DNA of 64,000 bases, taken from NCBI RefSeq assembly GCF_010389155.1, contig NC_057765.1, positions 43,977,559 through 44,041,558 of the forward strand. The letters are read 5' to 3'. Positions within the stretch are counted from its first letter, which is position 1; each line of letters starts with the position of its first letter. A model generated the notes under the pieces. The model saw nothing but the letters and a program-made list of their open reading frames with translations. It did not search any database and was not told the DNA's origin. This document shows positions 11,888-23,034 of this stretch, piece after piece. A program made the translations under genes and the position numbers. The stretch is from Erigeron canadensis. Taxonomy: Eukaryota > Streptophyta > Magnoliopsida > Asterales > Asteraceae.

Positions 11888-12800
11888 TAACTAGGGATGT
11901 AATTGAGCTTTATCGATAGATTGCCAAGCTTGAGCTCGACTCGATTACAAAACCCCTCTACACAAATCTCGACTTGAGCTTGAGTGAGCCATATTTTCAA
12001 ATTCGAGATTAAGATCGAGCAATTAATCAATACTTTAAAACTTGGTTTGAACGCACAATCAATATCAATATCTATATAATAGTATGAACTTGATAAGTTT
12101 AAGCCGACTTGACATTTTTCTGGTTTGATTCGGGATAATTTGATATTAGTGTATTTAAAACATACATACAAAGGTAATTTGTAAATGATACAAATTTGAA
12201 TAAGACTCGCGAGCTTTAGGAACATGGTATTTTAAAATTTGAACTTTATGCTATATTAGTCCAGATGGATCAACCAGGTACGTAGATGTGTATAACATTG
12301 TGTGTCATTTATGGTACTTTAATTTGATCAAGAATTTTTTTTCCAGCATAGTTTCTTTGACTTATATTGGATCGAATTTCTCACGGGACCAATACAGTGA
12401 ATGACACCTTTACACAAAATGACACAACCTAATAATCTGAAAAGAGACCCTAGTTCAAGACCTTTTGGATTATCATGTTGAAATAAATAAATAAAATTTA
12501 ATCTGAATATAAATCCTTCTTCGTTTAATGATATATAGCTTTTACAAACATGGTGGGGTGACATCAGGTGGAGCCTTTAACGAGCTACTCGAGTTCAAGC
12601 ATAGTAAATTTCGAACCTGAGTCAAACTTGAACACAAACTTATACTACACGATTAGACTCACGAGAGGAGCTTAATAAACTAATATTCGGCTCAGTTCAT
12701 TCGTTTAGTTAGATAAAAATTGCGAAATACATAAGCGAGTATTGAGTTCGAGCTAGCTCGAACAATAACTAAATATTCGTGATGGAACACAATTTCTAAA
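11888..12800. mobile_element. degenerate hAT-type repeat with GAGCTCGA words
   Basis: It opens with CTAGGGATGTAATTGAGC, and the words CTTGAGCTCGA / GAGTTCGAGCTAGC recur on both strands toward 12760. TAGGGATG plus GAGCTCG-rich interiors are common in plant hAT-type miniature elements. The right end and the duplication are not clear, and the middle (12.3-12.56 kb) looks unrelated. No gene was seen. Confidence 0.3.
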
Positions 12801-13109
12801 GGTTAGTAATTATTTAACGAACCAAACCTAACAATTTTTGATACTTGGACTCTATATCATCCTAGTGTCCTACTAAGTAAAATCAAGTTTGAGCCCATTG
12901 GGCCTGAAGCCTTTTTCTCATAACAATTCTAGAGTCGAGACTCGAGACAACAACTTTGTTTTTTTTGCACTTTTTCTATGTATTTCAAGTAAGTACGATG
13001 AGTTGATTCATTCATTGAGCATACAATGAACCTACTCATTCAATCAGTTCACTTTATTTGGGATGAGAGGCTGCCTAATTTAGTTTTTTATCATATCATT
13101 AAAAAAAAA

Positions 13110-13333
13110 GGTAAATTACAAAAATTATACCCGAGGTTTGTTCAAAACTACATTGGTTATACCTATAATTTAAAAATTACGCGAGTCATACCACTGTTGT
13201 CAAAAACTTACGCTAACTATACCTATCGCTGACGGTCGTTTATTTGACCGTTAAGTCAAGTCACGTGTCATGCATGTGAGGTATCAAAACTGTAATTTCG
13301 TGGATACTTCAGGTATTATCCTTGTAATTTACC
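13110..13333 (+). mobile_element. GGTAAATTAC MITE, copy 1 (224 bp)
   Basis: The ends are GGTAAATTACAAAAATTATACC and its inverted relative GGTATTATCCTTGTAATTTACC. The interior matches 13986-14212 in opposite orientation over its whole length. No ORF is present. Confidence 0.65.
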
Positions 13334-13985
13334 ATAAAAATAATTATTAAGAATTTTAGAGTTTTATTTATACTTCAATTATTAAGTTGGGTAGATATGA
13401 CATTTATTATGAAACAATAAATTTTATAATGAAAAGTATATCGAGAAAAATAGTTGATACAAGAATACATTTATTATTAAATATGTCATTATTATTTTGT
13501 TATATGTGTATAGTAAATATAACAAGGATGAGAACCATCAAAACCACTAAAATTTTCACTTATATATATTATTATTATATTATTATTATTATTAATTTAT
13601 GATTTATTCTTTTTAATAAAAACCTATTTAAAAAAATATAATTTTAAAAAGCAATATAATTTTTTCGTATGGTTTGTTGACATTCCCCTCAGATTAGAGG
13701 GTAAAGCAATATCGAATACTCATTACGATTTTAGAATATATCTTAAAATTAGCAATTTGTAGTATTTTGTGTTTAAAGTTCCAGGGTTAATCGTTAGTCT
13801 AATCTTAGAATTTCTAAGCCTAAACTTGTATCATATGATGACATCCTTTTATAATTTTTTTAATTTTTATTTTGAAATAGGTTTTTTTAAATATATATAT
13901 ATGTGTGTGTGTGTGTGTGAATTTTAATATAGAATATCTACCCACTTTAATAAATAAAATATAAATATCTTAATAATTTTTATTA

Positions 13986-14212
13986 GGGTGAATTACACAA
14001 ATGATACCTGAAGTATACACAAAATTACGGTTTTGATACCTCACATCCACAACACGTGACTTGAATTAACGGCCAAATTGATGGCCGTCAGTGATAGGTA
14101 TGGTCAATGTAAGTTTTTGACAATGATGGGTATGACTCGCGTAATTTTAAAATTGTAGGTACGAGTAGTGTAGTTTTGAACAAACCTCAGGTATGATTTT
14201 TGTAATTTACCC
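13986..14212 (-). mobile_element. GGTAAATTAC MITE, copy 2 (227 bp), inverted
   Basis: The ends are GGGTGAATTACACAAATG and TTTTTGTAATTTACCC, with TTA on both sides (13983-13985, 14213-14215), as expected for Tourist-like elements. It is about 85% identical by eye to the inverted copy at 13110-13333; the two could form a stem with a 650-base loop. Confidence 0.65.
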
Positions 14213-14519
14213 TTAAAAAAACAGTAATTGCATTTTGAATACCATCGTATATGTATAGCTATCTTGAATGAATACTATAGCATCCGTACATCTATCTATC
14301 TATATATGTACTAATACTATATACTAGAGTAGCCATGTTGACATCCAAGACTTGTAATTAAATGATGAATATGGCACGGGTTTAGAGTATTAACTACTAT
14401 TATATATGTTTCTTATTGCAAGTCGTATGTTAACTAACATCTAGCTTAAATTTAGCTACTTGTCATATCATGATGCACATATATAGATGTCAGTTCGGTT
14501 ATCATTCAAGTTACGTGCA

Positions 14520-14575
<56 letters not shown>

Positions 14576-15700
14576 CTACCTTACTTCTAAGCTATTCTAA
14601 ATACTTCCAAAATCACTCATTTGTTAAATTGAATCTTGATTTTTTACAAAGAAAGTTTATTTTAAGGCGTAAGGATAGTTTTAAATAGGATTTTTTTTTT
14701 CACTTTACTAAGCCTAGCTAAGTTAATTAACTTCATACATATATATAGGTATATAAAGAACATTTTTGATTAGTTAATTTTAAGGGTTAGTGAAATACTT
14801 GGCTTTGTCATGGACGGTAGTACTATAGTGGCACTTCTAATTAATCAAACAAACAAGACAACATACTGTATAAAACATACAAGTCAAAGATTATATTTTG
14901 ACGAAATATGAATGCAATGAAGAGGAGTTTGACCACCACACAATGGCCGGTGTTGGTAAATTCGTATATGCAAAAAGTGTTTGAAAATATCTTTAATATA
15001 CATAATTTTGATCCAATCATTCAACTACTCGTTCTCCTTTTTTGATACAAGACAAACTTTACCTTTTCACACTTTATTTATGATAGCTTGTTTGAAGTAA
15101 TATATACACTTATGTAAATATATGATCAAATAAATATACATATATAGTAAAACAATATAAGATGGAAATTAAACGTACAATATAGGAATGAAATTAAGGA
15201 GAGTGTGACACATGTAAATGTACACATTGTTTTTGGCAAAGTGTCAATCACTTATGATAAATGTACTTTTGCTACACAATCATATGTATCTATGCAATAC
15301 AATTCCAAACTATATATTATATCATATGGTATTTCACATTTTTCCATTCTTGTGTTCAATGTAAATGGTGATTTGACAGCTTTAAACTGAAAGTTGTAGA
15401 GGTTATAAATGGTCAATCCGGGTGTTATTAATAATTGTGTAGAGATTGAATAATAACGAATTGATGAACATGTAATATATCTAATTAAGAAGATTTAGGA
15501 GTAGTGGTTCTGCCATCTAATTTTCCGAGCACTACTTAATAACAATTCCATACGTACAATGTCTAAGTCAGTGTACATATGCTAATAGTGTGTACTATAA
15601 TTACAACTTGGTTTCGTGTAAACTTGCTCAACACATATATATACACTAGCTATTTACACACTATATAAATGTACGTGGTCAGGTGCAACAATTGAACAAT
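14213..15700. other. AT-rich intergenic DNA
   Basis: No gene or element boundary was recognised apart from the (AT)n tract at 14523-14572. Short ORFs here are AT-composition artefacts. Confidence 0.5.
14523..14572. repeat. (AT)n microsatellite, about 50 bp
   Basis: An uninterrupted AT dinucleotide run. It is the source of a spurious alternating Tyr-Ile ORF. Confidence 0.95.
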
Positions 15701-15779
15701 ATATGCATTTATTGATAGAGGGGGAAAGATAATTAGGGGATCGGGTAAAACAAAAGTACCAAGGGATTTATTCCAGTCG

Positions 15780-16230
15780 TCCGATCAAGGGCTCAAATCA
15801 ATCTTCCTCCTTCTCCGGCTAGACAGAGCAGCCGCTACCTCCTCCTTCTCCGGCGAGACAGCCGCCCCCAGCCACCACCTACTTCTTCTCCGGCGAGACA
15901 ACCACCACCATGATCTCCGACCACCCCAACCACGGCGCCGGCAGCAAAGGCTACGCCCCCGTATCAAACCGTCACCATCTCTTGGATTGCCGCCCATCAA
16001 ATCCATACGATTCCTATATGCGTCGGCCTCCGGTGACAACTACTTGAAAACAGATGAGGGCAATGCCCGTACCGTATCCACCCGAAAACAAAAGTGATGA
16101 TTGTCGGAGATGTCACCGAAAATGAAGATAGCTGGAGATGTCGCCGGAGATGATCAATGTTGATTAGATCCGATGAAGATGGCCGGAGATCATCTTCTCT
16201 TTCCATCCAATTTCCCGATCCAATGGTGGA
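15780..16230. other. GC-rich island with short tandem motif
   Basis: This island stands out from AT-rich flanks. CTTCTCCGGC[T/G]AGACA occurs three times between 15810 and 15900, and GGAGATGTCACCG / GGAGATGTCGCCGG words follow. A 45-codon ORF (15910-16047, MISDHPNHGAGSKG...) starts with ATG, but no family is recognised. It may be a decayed gene piece or transposon interior. Confidence 0.35.
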
Positions 16231-16289
16231 GATTGATTCTCTTGTAATTTTTTTTCTAATTGTGTACTCTATATAACCCATCCCAATAT

Positions 16290-17480
16290 ATATTCATATG
16301 TATTGTCGATCGATAACTACTCGATCAATACGCGCGTATATATATGACCTTGCATATCATGTCCCCCATGCATAATATATACTGTATTAGTTTAGTGGTA
16401 TAGTAGTGACATATATATATCCATTATAATGAAGGCCGGTCAAATGTTCAATTTCGGTACTCTCATGTCCTGTTATGTGATTTACCTTAATTTCTCTCAT
16501 GCATGTTGACTTTGCAACCTAACAGTAAGGGGACACTAATGAATACTCGGTTATCCATAAAATATGTCGTCAATTACGTACCCGGCCCGCTTCTTGTCAT
16601 CTCAATATAATCTAGCTAGCTAATTAATTGCCCCTAGCTATGTATAGTATATATACATGGTAAGATTCTTTTGCAGATCATGTCATCGATATATATGATC
16701 CTGTGTAAAATATCATTAAGTCGATTATATTACATTCATACATGTCATGCTAAGGGCACGTACTCTAAGTCTTAACTAACGTACGTTGTGTTTTAATTTT
16801 TTTTTATTTTTAATTTTATGTGCGATCTAGGAAAATCCATGTTGGGTTTCCATCCTTAAACTCTCCAGCCTCATTTTTTCAATATTTTCATTGTAGTACG
16901 TGATCATGATGTGATAATTTTTCACGCGCGTACTATATGGTTGTGTTGATACTTTGGTGAGATTGGTTTATAGAAACCAAAACAACCACAAACAAACCAG
17001 CTAGCATGCATGATATATATGATATGACAAAGATATACATAGGTATGGTTCATGTGAGAACTATTCATATATGAACATAAGTAATTATAAGTATAACTTG
17101 ATAGTTTATATGCAGAATTAAGAGCCTCAGATTTGTTATATATATATATAAACCAACATATTTTTAGCCCGGTACATTAAAACGATGGGGGCCTTAAGGA
17201 TATGCCTAATAACTCGATCAATAGTCAATACTAGATTACTAGTATATATATTGAGCCGGCAAAGTAAAAACAAAACAGCTATTTTGTTCGTTTAGTGTTC
17301 ATTTAGCGTAGCGACAAAAATGATGGTTTCGTTGCCAAAGGCTTCTTTTGTTGTACTGGCGACTACGATCGACCTTTTCTCTTCTTCTAATTAAACATGT
17401 ACGTATAATATACAACTAATTAACCAATAATAATTAATTAAGCCTAGCTAGCTAGAAAGTAAATAATATATATAGAACAT
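16290..17480. other. intergenic DNA, 3' flank of the lipase gene
   Basis: AT-rich, with many TATATA and CTAGCTAG words. No ORF or mobile-element boundary was recognised. Confidence 0.5.
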
Positions 17481-17485
17481 ATCTA

Positions 17486-18802
17486 TCATTTTACGGAAGG
17501 GATAGTGGAAGCTTTTTCGAGCATCCTTCTTGCACCAGCCCTAAACGGGCAACTAGAACTCACAAAACCATTTACCAGGTATAGATAAGTCCGTAGATCA
17601 TGGCATGTCGCGATATTTATACTGTTTAGCTGTAACGAGTCACGGCTACTTAGTCGCAGTTCGTTACCTATGTTAGCATAAACCCATCGGCTGTCTTTGA
17701 CATACTTTTGTATCCAGCCCGCTAAATAATGTGCTACGACATGGGTATTCTCGTCCTGTTCAATGTCGATCTCATGGTCTTCGACGAAAAAGCCAGGCAC
17801 TTTTGTAATTAGGTCATCGGAGTTCACTATACGTAGAATCTTTGTTCCTTGTTGTTCTAAGTGTTGGCGAAAGCTTCTATTGCCAACCCTAGGTCCGCCA
17901 AAGGAGATAACAGAAAGATGAGGTGAGTATTTGATTGCGGATTTTATATCATAAGCAGCTAGGATAGCTAAAGAAGCTCCTAGAGAATGGCCAGTGATGG
18001 TCAGGCTGAGTGGCTCATCACTGTACATTCTCAATAATCTTAAAACTTCTTGTCTTATTAGCTGTTGTAGACTCGGGCACGTTACTGTGCCCGAGGTATA
18101 CAAGCTTAAAACTCCAGCTTCAACCATTGGTTGATCATCTTTTTCATCATTAAAGCTGTCTCCATCAAAATGAGTGAGCGTGGCTCGTAGATTCTCGAGC
18201 CACTCCAGACAAGTGACAGTGCCACGAAGGGCAATGACTATGTCTCGTCTTCCGAGCCTAGAAATTTCCCTTTCGTCTTCACAAACCGCAACGTAGCCAA
18301 TCCAGCTGGATTTAACGTGCATCCAACGTGGCATCTTTTCTATCCAACGTGGCAACACAATTGATGACGTGGCATGCAAGTGTTTGGTCACACGGTACCC
18401 GCATCCATCAACGCCGGAACGTTCTAGCATTGTACTTTTCGTGTACCGGCATGCAGCGTAAGTGGGAGAAGAAGGATCAAAGTTGAAAGAATGGTAAGCT
18501 GCCTCAACAAAGCTCCCATATCGAATGATCTCGCCACGTAAATCGTCATCGAGAGGGTCCAACAAGCCTTCCCAGTTCTTGGTGCCATGGTATTCCATCC
18601 ATTTCTTGCTTAGTCGACTTGGCGGTACGCTTTTACGATTCTCCCCCAAGTCGACAAGCAATGATCTTTCCCATTTACTGGGAGCTGTTTTACTTGTGTT
18701 GGGATTAATGGTGCAACACCACCGGCATGACGGTTCTTGCGGTGATGGTGAAGAAACTGTTGATTTAAACGGAAATGGTGATTTGTAACTAATTAGCCTC
18801 AT
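17486..18802 (-). CDS. class 3 lipase, DAD1-like phospholipase A1 (chloroplast type)
   Basis: A single uninterrupted 438-aa frame of the plant phospholipase A1 class I family, which removes sn-1 acyl chains from plastid lipids; some relatives start jasmonate synthesis. The lipase elbow GHSLG is at 271-275 (Ser273). The other triad members are Asp330 in NSDDLITKVPG and His401 in CHDLRTYLYLVNGF, all intact. Family landmarks include WEGLLDPLDDDLR near 77-89 and ALRGT (191-195). The Ser-rich first 40-50 residues, before the conserved WMEYHG block, look like a plastid transit peptide. The start is the only ATG upstream of that block. Length and lack of introns fit the family. Upstream lie (AT)n tracts usable as TATA and a W-box. 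Whether its product feeds jasmonate cannot be read from sequence. Confidence 0.95.
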   Translation of the reverse strand: MRLISYKSPFPFKSTVSSPSPQEPSCRWCCTINPNTSKTAPSKWERSLLVDLGENRKSVPPSRLSKKWMEYHGTKNWEGLLDPLDDDLRGEIIRYGSFVEAAYHSFNFDPSSPTYAACRYTKSTMLERSGVDGCGYRVTKHLHATSSIVLPRWIEKMPRWMHVKSSWIGYVAVCEDEREISRLGRRDIVIALRGTVTCLEWLENLRATLTHFDGDSFNDEKDDQPMVEAGVLSLYTSGTVTCPSLQQLIRQEVLRLLRMYSDEPLSLTITGHSLGASLAILAAYDIKSAIKYSPHLSVISFGGPRVGNRSFRQHLEQQGTKILRIVNSDDLITKVPGFFVEDHEIDIEQDENTHVVAHYLAGWIQKYVKDSRWVYANIGNELRLSSRDSLQLNSINIATCHDLRTYLYLVNGFVSSSCPFRAGARRMLEKASTIPSVK

Positions 18803-18805
18803 TGT

Positions 18806-18830
18806 TATATATATATATATATATATATAT
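18806..18830. repeat. (TA)n microsatellite at the lipase start
   Basis: A pure TA run ending only a few bases upstream of the lipase ATG. A second run at about 18883-18901 is better placed to act as the TATA region. Confidence 0.85.
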
Positions 18831-18843
18831 GGAAAATGGAAAG

Positions 18844-18849
18844 TTGACC
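18844..18849 (+). promoter_or_regulatory. W-box in lipase upstream region
   Basis: TTGACC matches the WRKY-binding W-box core, about 42 bp outside the lipase start. A wound- or defence-responsive lipase would fit, but a six-base match alone is weak evidence. Confidence 0.3.
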
Positions 18850-19037
18850 GGGAGTGTGGAGTATGTAATATTTGAGCTCAGTTTATATATATATATATAT
18901 GTAAATTAAGGAAGATGAAGACTATATATGGTTAGCGGTATATACACGTGTAGCTACAATATGACACAACCTTCAGGGGCCTGAAAATGACCTTAATTTT
19001 ACATAACATTCTAAGTACATAAATTATAAGCATAAAA

Positions 19038-20262
19038 TTTAGAGTTATCGACACAAATCGTTCATATAGTTTATTCAAATAGTCACGTTTTATCCTTATG
19101 CTTCAATAACATCATGCATCGTCCTTTATAGGGAAATAAGTTTCATGTTTCGTCCTTTGACTTGTTGATCGTCTACCCACCTCCGTTAAACCCCTCACGA
19201 GTCTCTCACGTGAGGGGTATTCGAGTCTTTTCCACCCATAAGGACCCCTGCAATTATCTTTTTCTTCTTTTGGTTTATTCAAGCATTTATCATCATCTTT
19301 TTATCAATTAAACACATTTTTCATACATCTGTATCCAAATTTATACATACATAAAATGATCTTGTCTACATTTATATTTATATGTACACAACAACAAAGA
19401 TGAATTTACCTAAAAAAACTCATTTCTATATCTATATCTTTATCTATATCAACAATGATCTCCAAGGCCCATATTATAAACCCACAAGATTTGTTTAAGT
19501 CTTTGACAAGATAGATTGTTGGTTTTCTGGCAATAGGAAGAATCACTGCATATTTGAAACTCCGACCACTGCATCCATTCCTCATCGGGTTTACAAGAAA
19601 ACCTTTCAAACTCCGGCCACCACCACTAAAGAGTCTATTCCCCATCGGGTTGTCAAGATTTCAAACCTCCGACCACCACCACTTCATCTATTCCGCATCG
19701 GGTTTACAAGAAAACCCTTCAAACCTCCGGCTACACCACTGCATTATTCCCCATCGGTTTTTCTCCAGCGGAGGTAGCAACGGTGATGGTGGTGGCCAAT
19801 TAGAAGAAGAAGAGAAGATGATGGTGATGTAAATAGATTGATCTTTAATATATAAAGATATAGATGTATTTTTTATATATGAATGGATGTAGAGTTTGAT
19901 TATGAGTTAGATCTAGAATTGAATTTTGGTTTTAGTTTAGGTTTGTTGGTTAACTTTTTTGTTTTGTGATATTGTGTCTAAAGATAAAAAGGAAGAAAAA
20001 TAGGACATTTAGATGCTTGGAAAAAAATAAAATAAAATAAAACCATTGTTGGTCCTTAAGGGTAAAAAAGACTTTAATACCCTTAACATAAGAGGCACAT
20101 GAGGGGTTTAATGAAAGTGGGTTGACGGTCAACAAGTTAAAGGACGAAACATGAACCTTATCCTCCTATAAAGGACGATCCATGACGTTATTAAAGCATA
20201 TAGACGAAACATGACTATTTGAGTAAACCAAGGGGACAATTTATGTCGATAACTCTAAAATC
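19038..20262. mobile_element. element with long terminal inverted repeats (about 225 bp), Mutator-like
   Basis: The left arm (about 19038-19262) and right arm (about 20038-20262) are inverted copies. Shared words include TTTAGAGTTATCGACA, AAATAGTCA, ATCGTCCTTTATAGG and CATGTTTCGTCCTTT. Arms this long suggest a Mutator-like or foldback element. I find no matching 9-bp duplication. The interior carries a Pro-rich minisatellite and no transposase. Confidence 0.65.
19553..19775 (+). repeat. minisatellite, about 4 x 55-60 bp
   Basis: The unit AAACTCCGACCACCACCACT ... TTCCCCATCGGGTTTACAAG recurs four times inside the long-TIR element. An ORF over it translates to repeated Lys/Leu/Arg/Pro-rich blocks and is judged non-coding. 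Confidence 0.7.
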
Positions 20263-20804
20263 TAATAACTAATAGTCTAAAATCAACTCAAATATCAGTT
20301 TTCTTTATTCTTATTGTATATATCTTTGAATTTTCTTTTAGACATGTTTAAATTTATGAATTTTAATTATATATATAAAAAAGTTGTAATTTTAAATTCA
20401 TGATTTATTAGGGGTTGTTTTTTGCAATGTAAAAAATTCGAAAATGTCAAAAGTTGTGGCGTAAAGCAACTTTAATGGTCTGCTCTTTTCAAATATATTG
20501 AAATAATAATAAGTAAAATTAATCTAAAAGTGTATGGTCTGCTCTTTTCAAGCTATGGCTCAGTTCGTTTACATCCGTACTGAACTGCAAGTACTCTCAC
20601 TTCTAATAATAATGATAATCAACAATATAAAAGAAGGTGCGTTTCAATTCGATTTAATAACTGGTGCGTTTCAATTTGATTTCTACTTTCTAGCAAGGGA
20701 ATGAAATAAAATAAAAGGTTACATTTCAATCGCCAGCAAAAACATATATACATTTTTCTTTAAATATATATTGGATATACATATACTGATATACTAGGTT
20801 ATTA

Positions 20805-21082
20805 GGCCATTCCTTATAGAGCTTTTAGCCCGCGTCCGACGCAGCAGAAGCAGCAGATACTATAAGCACCGTCCGCTTCTTGGCTGCGCCTTGGTGCTTA
20901 CTTCTGTTTTTAGACGCACGAAAGTGGTAGACATGTGGGCCCGAATGAATGTAAAGGTTGTTTAAATAGTGTGAGAAGCGGGTTAGAAGTGAGGATTATA
21001 AGGAGGAGGTGTTCTTGGTATGTCTAGAAGTGATAAATAGTGTTAGAAGTGGGCTATTAGTAGTTTCTTATAAGGAGAGACC
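20805..21082. mobile_element. PIF/Harbinger-like MITE, relative of the element at 21509
   Basis: The left end GGCCATTCCTTATAGAGC and right end TTATAAGGAGAGACC are inverted partners. TTA precedes the left end, but GAA follows the right end, so the duplication is decayed or the boundary is off. Over the last 100 bp it is clearly alike to the right end of the larger element at 21509-23771 (TATAAGGAGG, AGGTGTTCTTGG, TAGAAGTGGG), so it looks like an internally deleted member of that family. Confidence 0.65.
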
Positions 21083-21450
21083 GAAATACCATCAATTTTG
21101 AATAGTTAGTACTACCATACGTCCTAGATCATCTTATAGTTAGTTGGCAAAGTGCTAATTTTTTTTAATATATCCTTAGTTACACTACGGATCATGGATT
21201 TCTTAAACAACATTATCTGTTTTGTCTATATATCTCTTTTCTATGTGAAAGCATGAATACATTTTGGCATGAACTATTTGTTGTTTATTGATTTTGTCTG
21301 TGAGTTTTCTAATCATTAATAACCTCCAATCCTAGATTAATTATAATATTTTGTTCCGATGCCTTGAAACCAAGCCACGCCTTAATTATAGATTGCAAAC
21401 ATTACACACAAACAACTTATTGAAATGGGGGCTTTGCTAAAAATTGGTAT

Positions 21451-21477
21451 TATAATAATAATAATAATAATAATAAT
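21451..21477. repeat. (TAA)n microsatellite
   Basis: About nine trinucleotide repeats just upstream of the larger PIF/Harbinger-like element. Confidence 0.85.
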
Positions 21478-21795
21478 CTTTTATTTTACAAAAGCACAGT
21501 TGCTCTAAGGTCCGTCCTTATAGTCACTTCCTACACGTCTCAATCGTTTATTCCATTTTCGGACGCGCGACTTGAGTGGTTGTGGGGCCCGATGTGGCCG
21601 TTTGAACCAATAAAAAAAAAATTTTCAAACCAAACGGCTAGTTGCCTTTTTAAAATTATTATTTTTTTCTTTTTCTATTAATACCATTTCCACACTATCA
21701 TTTCAAAAGACAACCATTTATATCTATCACTTCCAAACCATTTTATCTTTCTCAAACCATTCCATAAACCATTTTTCATAACCATTTCATTCACA

Positions 21796-22194
21796 ATGTT
21801 TAGAAGTGTGTGGACTAAAGCAGAAGATCTTTGTTTGTCGAGATGTTGGGTGACGAAGAGACCGGACCCTGTTACGGGTAGGTGTGAAATGAGCAATCCC
21901 GGTGTCTCCTTTTGGGATGACGTTACTGAAATGTTCAACGCGGAGACCAATGGAGGACCACGAAGCAAGGCTCAACTGCAAGGTCACTGGACGAAGATGC
22001 GGAAGTAATGTAAACAGTTTGAGGCAATTTGGACGCGGTTGATTGCACAAGGAGGCAACGGAAAGGATGAGCAATATTTCGCAACGACGCATCAGATATA
22101 TCGGGAGAAGCATGGGAGGGGGATTCAGATACGAGCACTGCTTCAGGCAGCTTATCTTTGTTCCTTTTTAGTTGTTCTGGAATATGATGTATAC
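21796..22194 (+). pseudogene. Myb/SANT-like (PIF/Harbinger ORF1-type) gene broken by a stop
   Basis: Seventy codons open with MFRSVWTKAEDLCLSRCW and include GVSFWDDVTEMFN and QLQGHWTKMRK, the Trp-spaced pattern of the plant Myb/SANT-like domain found in PIF/Harbinger ORF1 proteins. A TAA stop follows at 22006-22008. The same frame then continues with family-like sequence (CKQFEAIWTRLIAQGG, YFATTHQIYREKHGRG) for about 60 codons. A premature stop in a once longer gene is the simplest reading. A poly(A)-type AATAAA lies near 22295-22300. The protein would have bound the element's ends as partner of a transposase. Confidence 0.6.
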
Positions 22195-22397
22195 TTTTTA
22201 GTTTGATTAAGTGTGCTTTAGTTGTTTTTAAGTGTGTGTTTGTTTGTTTGAAGTGTGTGTTGTCTTTTACTATTGTAATGTTCTTAAGTATTTTAATAAA
22301 ATAAGTCTACTTTAATAAAAATAAGTTTATTCATAATTTTAATAACATTACAAACGGAAATAAAGAAAAACATACAACATAACATTAAAAGAGCCTA

Positions 22398-22730
22398 CTA
22401 TTTTCTTCTGGGCATAAACTGCTTTGGCTTGGTTAATGAACCATTCAAGGTGATGACCGCACAAGCAATTTCTTCCACGGTTTCTTGAATCTTGTCAAAC
22501 TTCCCCTGAAAATAAGTAAAGTATTGACACTCAATCTCAGTACAATGCCCCGTTTGTATATACTTAATTTGTTCGAGACACCATTTCGTTTTCGCTTGAA
22601 GTTTTAGACCAATTTCAACAAGTTGGTCTTTGAACATTTGGTGGTCGAGGATATCAGCCATGATACTGTCATTTACTTGATCGACAGTCATTGGACGTTT
22701 TCGGTAAGGGCCATTTGATGAAGAAGCCAT
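22398..22730 (-). CDS. 110-aa ORF of unknown function inside the PIF/Harbinger-like element
   Basis: The ORF opens MASSSNGPYRKRPMTVDQVN, is intact, and ends PKQFMPRRK. It is rich in Gln, Lys and Ile and looks helical (DQLVEIGLKLQAKTKW; KFDKIQETVEEIACAV). No family is recognised. Read on the minus strand, TATAAATAC lies at 22783-22791, about 53 bp before the ATG. It converges with the Myb-like ORF on its left and diverges from the ORF at 23035 on its right. The first 30 residues resemble the start of that neighbour (MASSS, RP, IM.DI), hinting at an inverted duplication. It may be expressed, or may be a remnant of the element. Confidence 0.45.
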   Translation of the reverse strand: MASSSNGPYRKRPMTVDQVNDSIMADILDHQMFKDQLVEIGLKLQAKTKWCLEQIKYIQTGHCTEIECQYFTYFQGKFDKIQETVEEIACAVITLNGSLTKPKQFMPRRK

Positions 22731-22782
22731 TGCAGATATATAAAAGTTTGAGTTTTGAAATGAAATATCTGGTAAGGAGGCA

Positions 22783-22967
22783 GTATTTATAGCTGAGATG
22801 CCAAAGAAATTCCTTCAAAGTTCAAAATTCAAAATATTTACAATTACAGTCCCTCCAACGTTCACTTCAAAATATTTACAATTACAGTCCCTGAAACGAC
22901 CAAAATTTTAAAAAAATTTTCATTTATAGTCCCTTAACGGGCTACTACAATGTTACTCTATAAATAC
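22783..22967. promoter_or_regulatory. mirrored divergent promoter
   Basis: TATAAATAC occurs on the minus strand at 22783-22791 and on the plus strand at 22959-22967, facing outward. Each lies 50-70 bp from an ATG followed by codons for MASSS. A TACCAG word follows both TATA boxes. Between them the word AAAATATTTACAATTACAG is tandemly repeated (about 22830-22890). Confidence 0.5.
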
Positions 22968-23034
22968 CAACCGAAAGCATTTACCAGTTTCATCACCATT
23001 CAAAGAACTTGTTTCGTCTCACTCAATATTCCAA

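Noticed and set aside
14470..14688. 72-codon ORF with alternating Tyr-Ile
   Set aside because: Produced by the (AT)n microsatellite.
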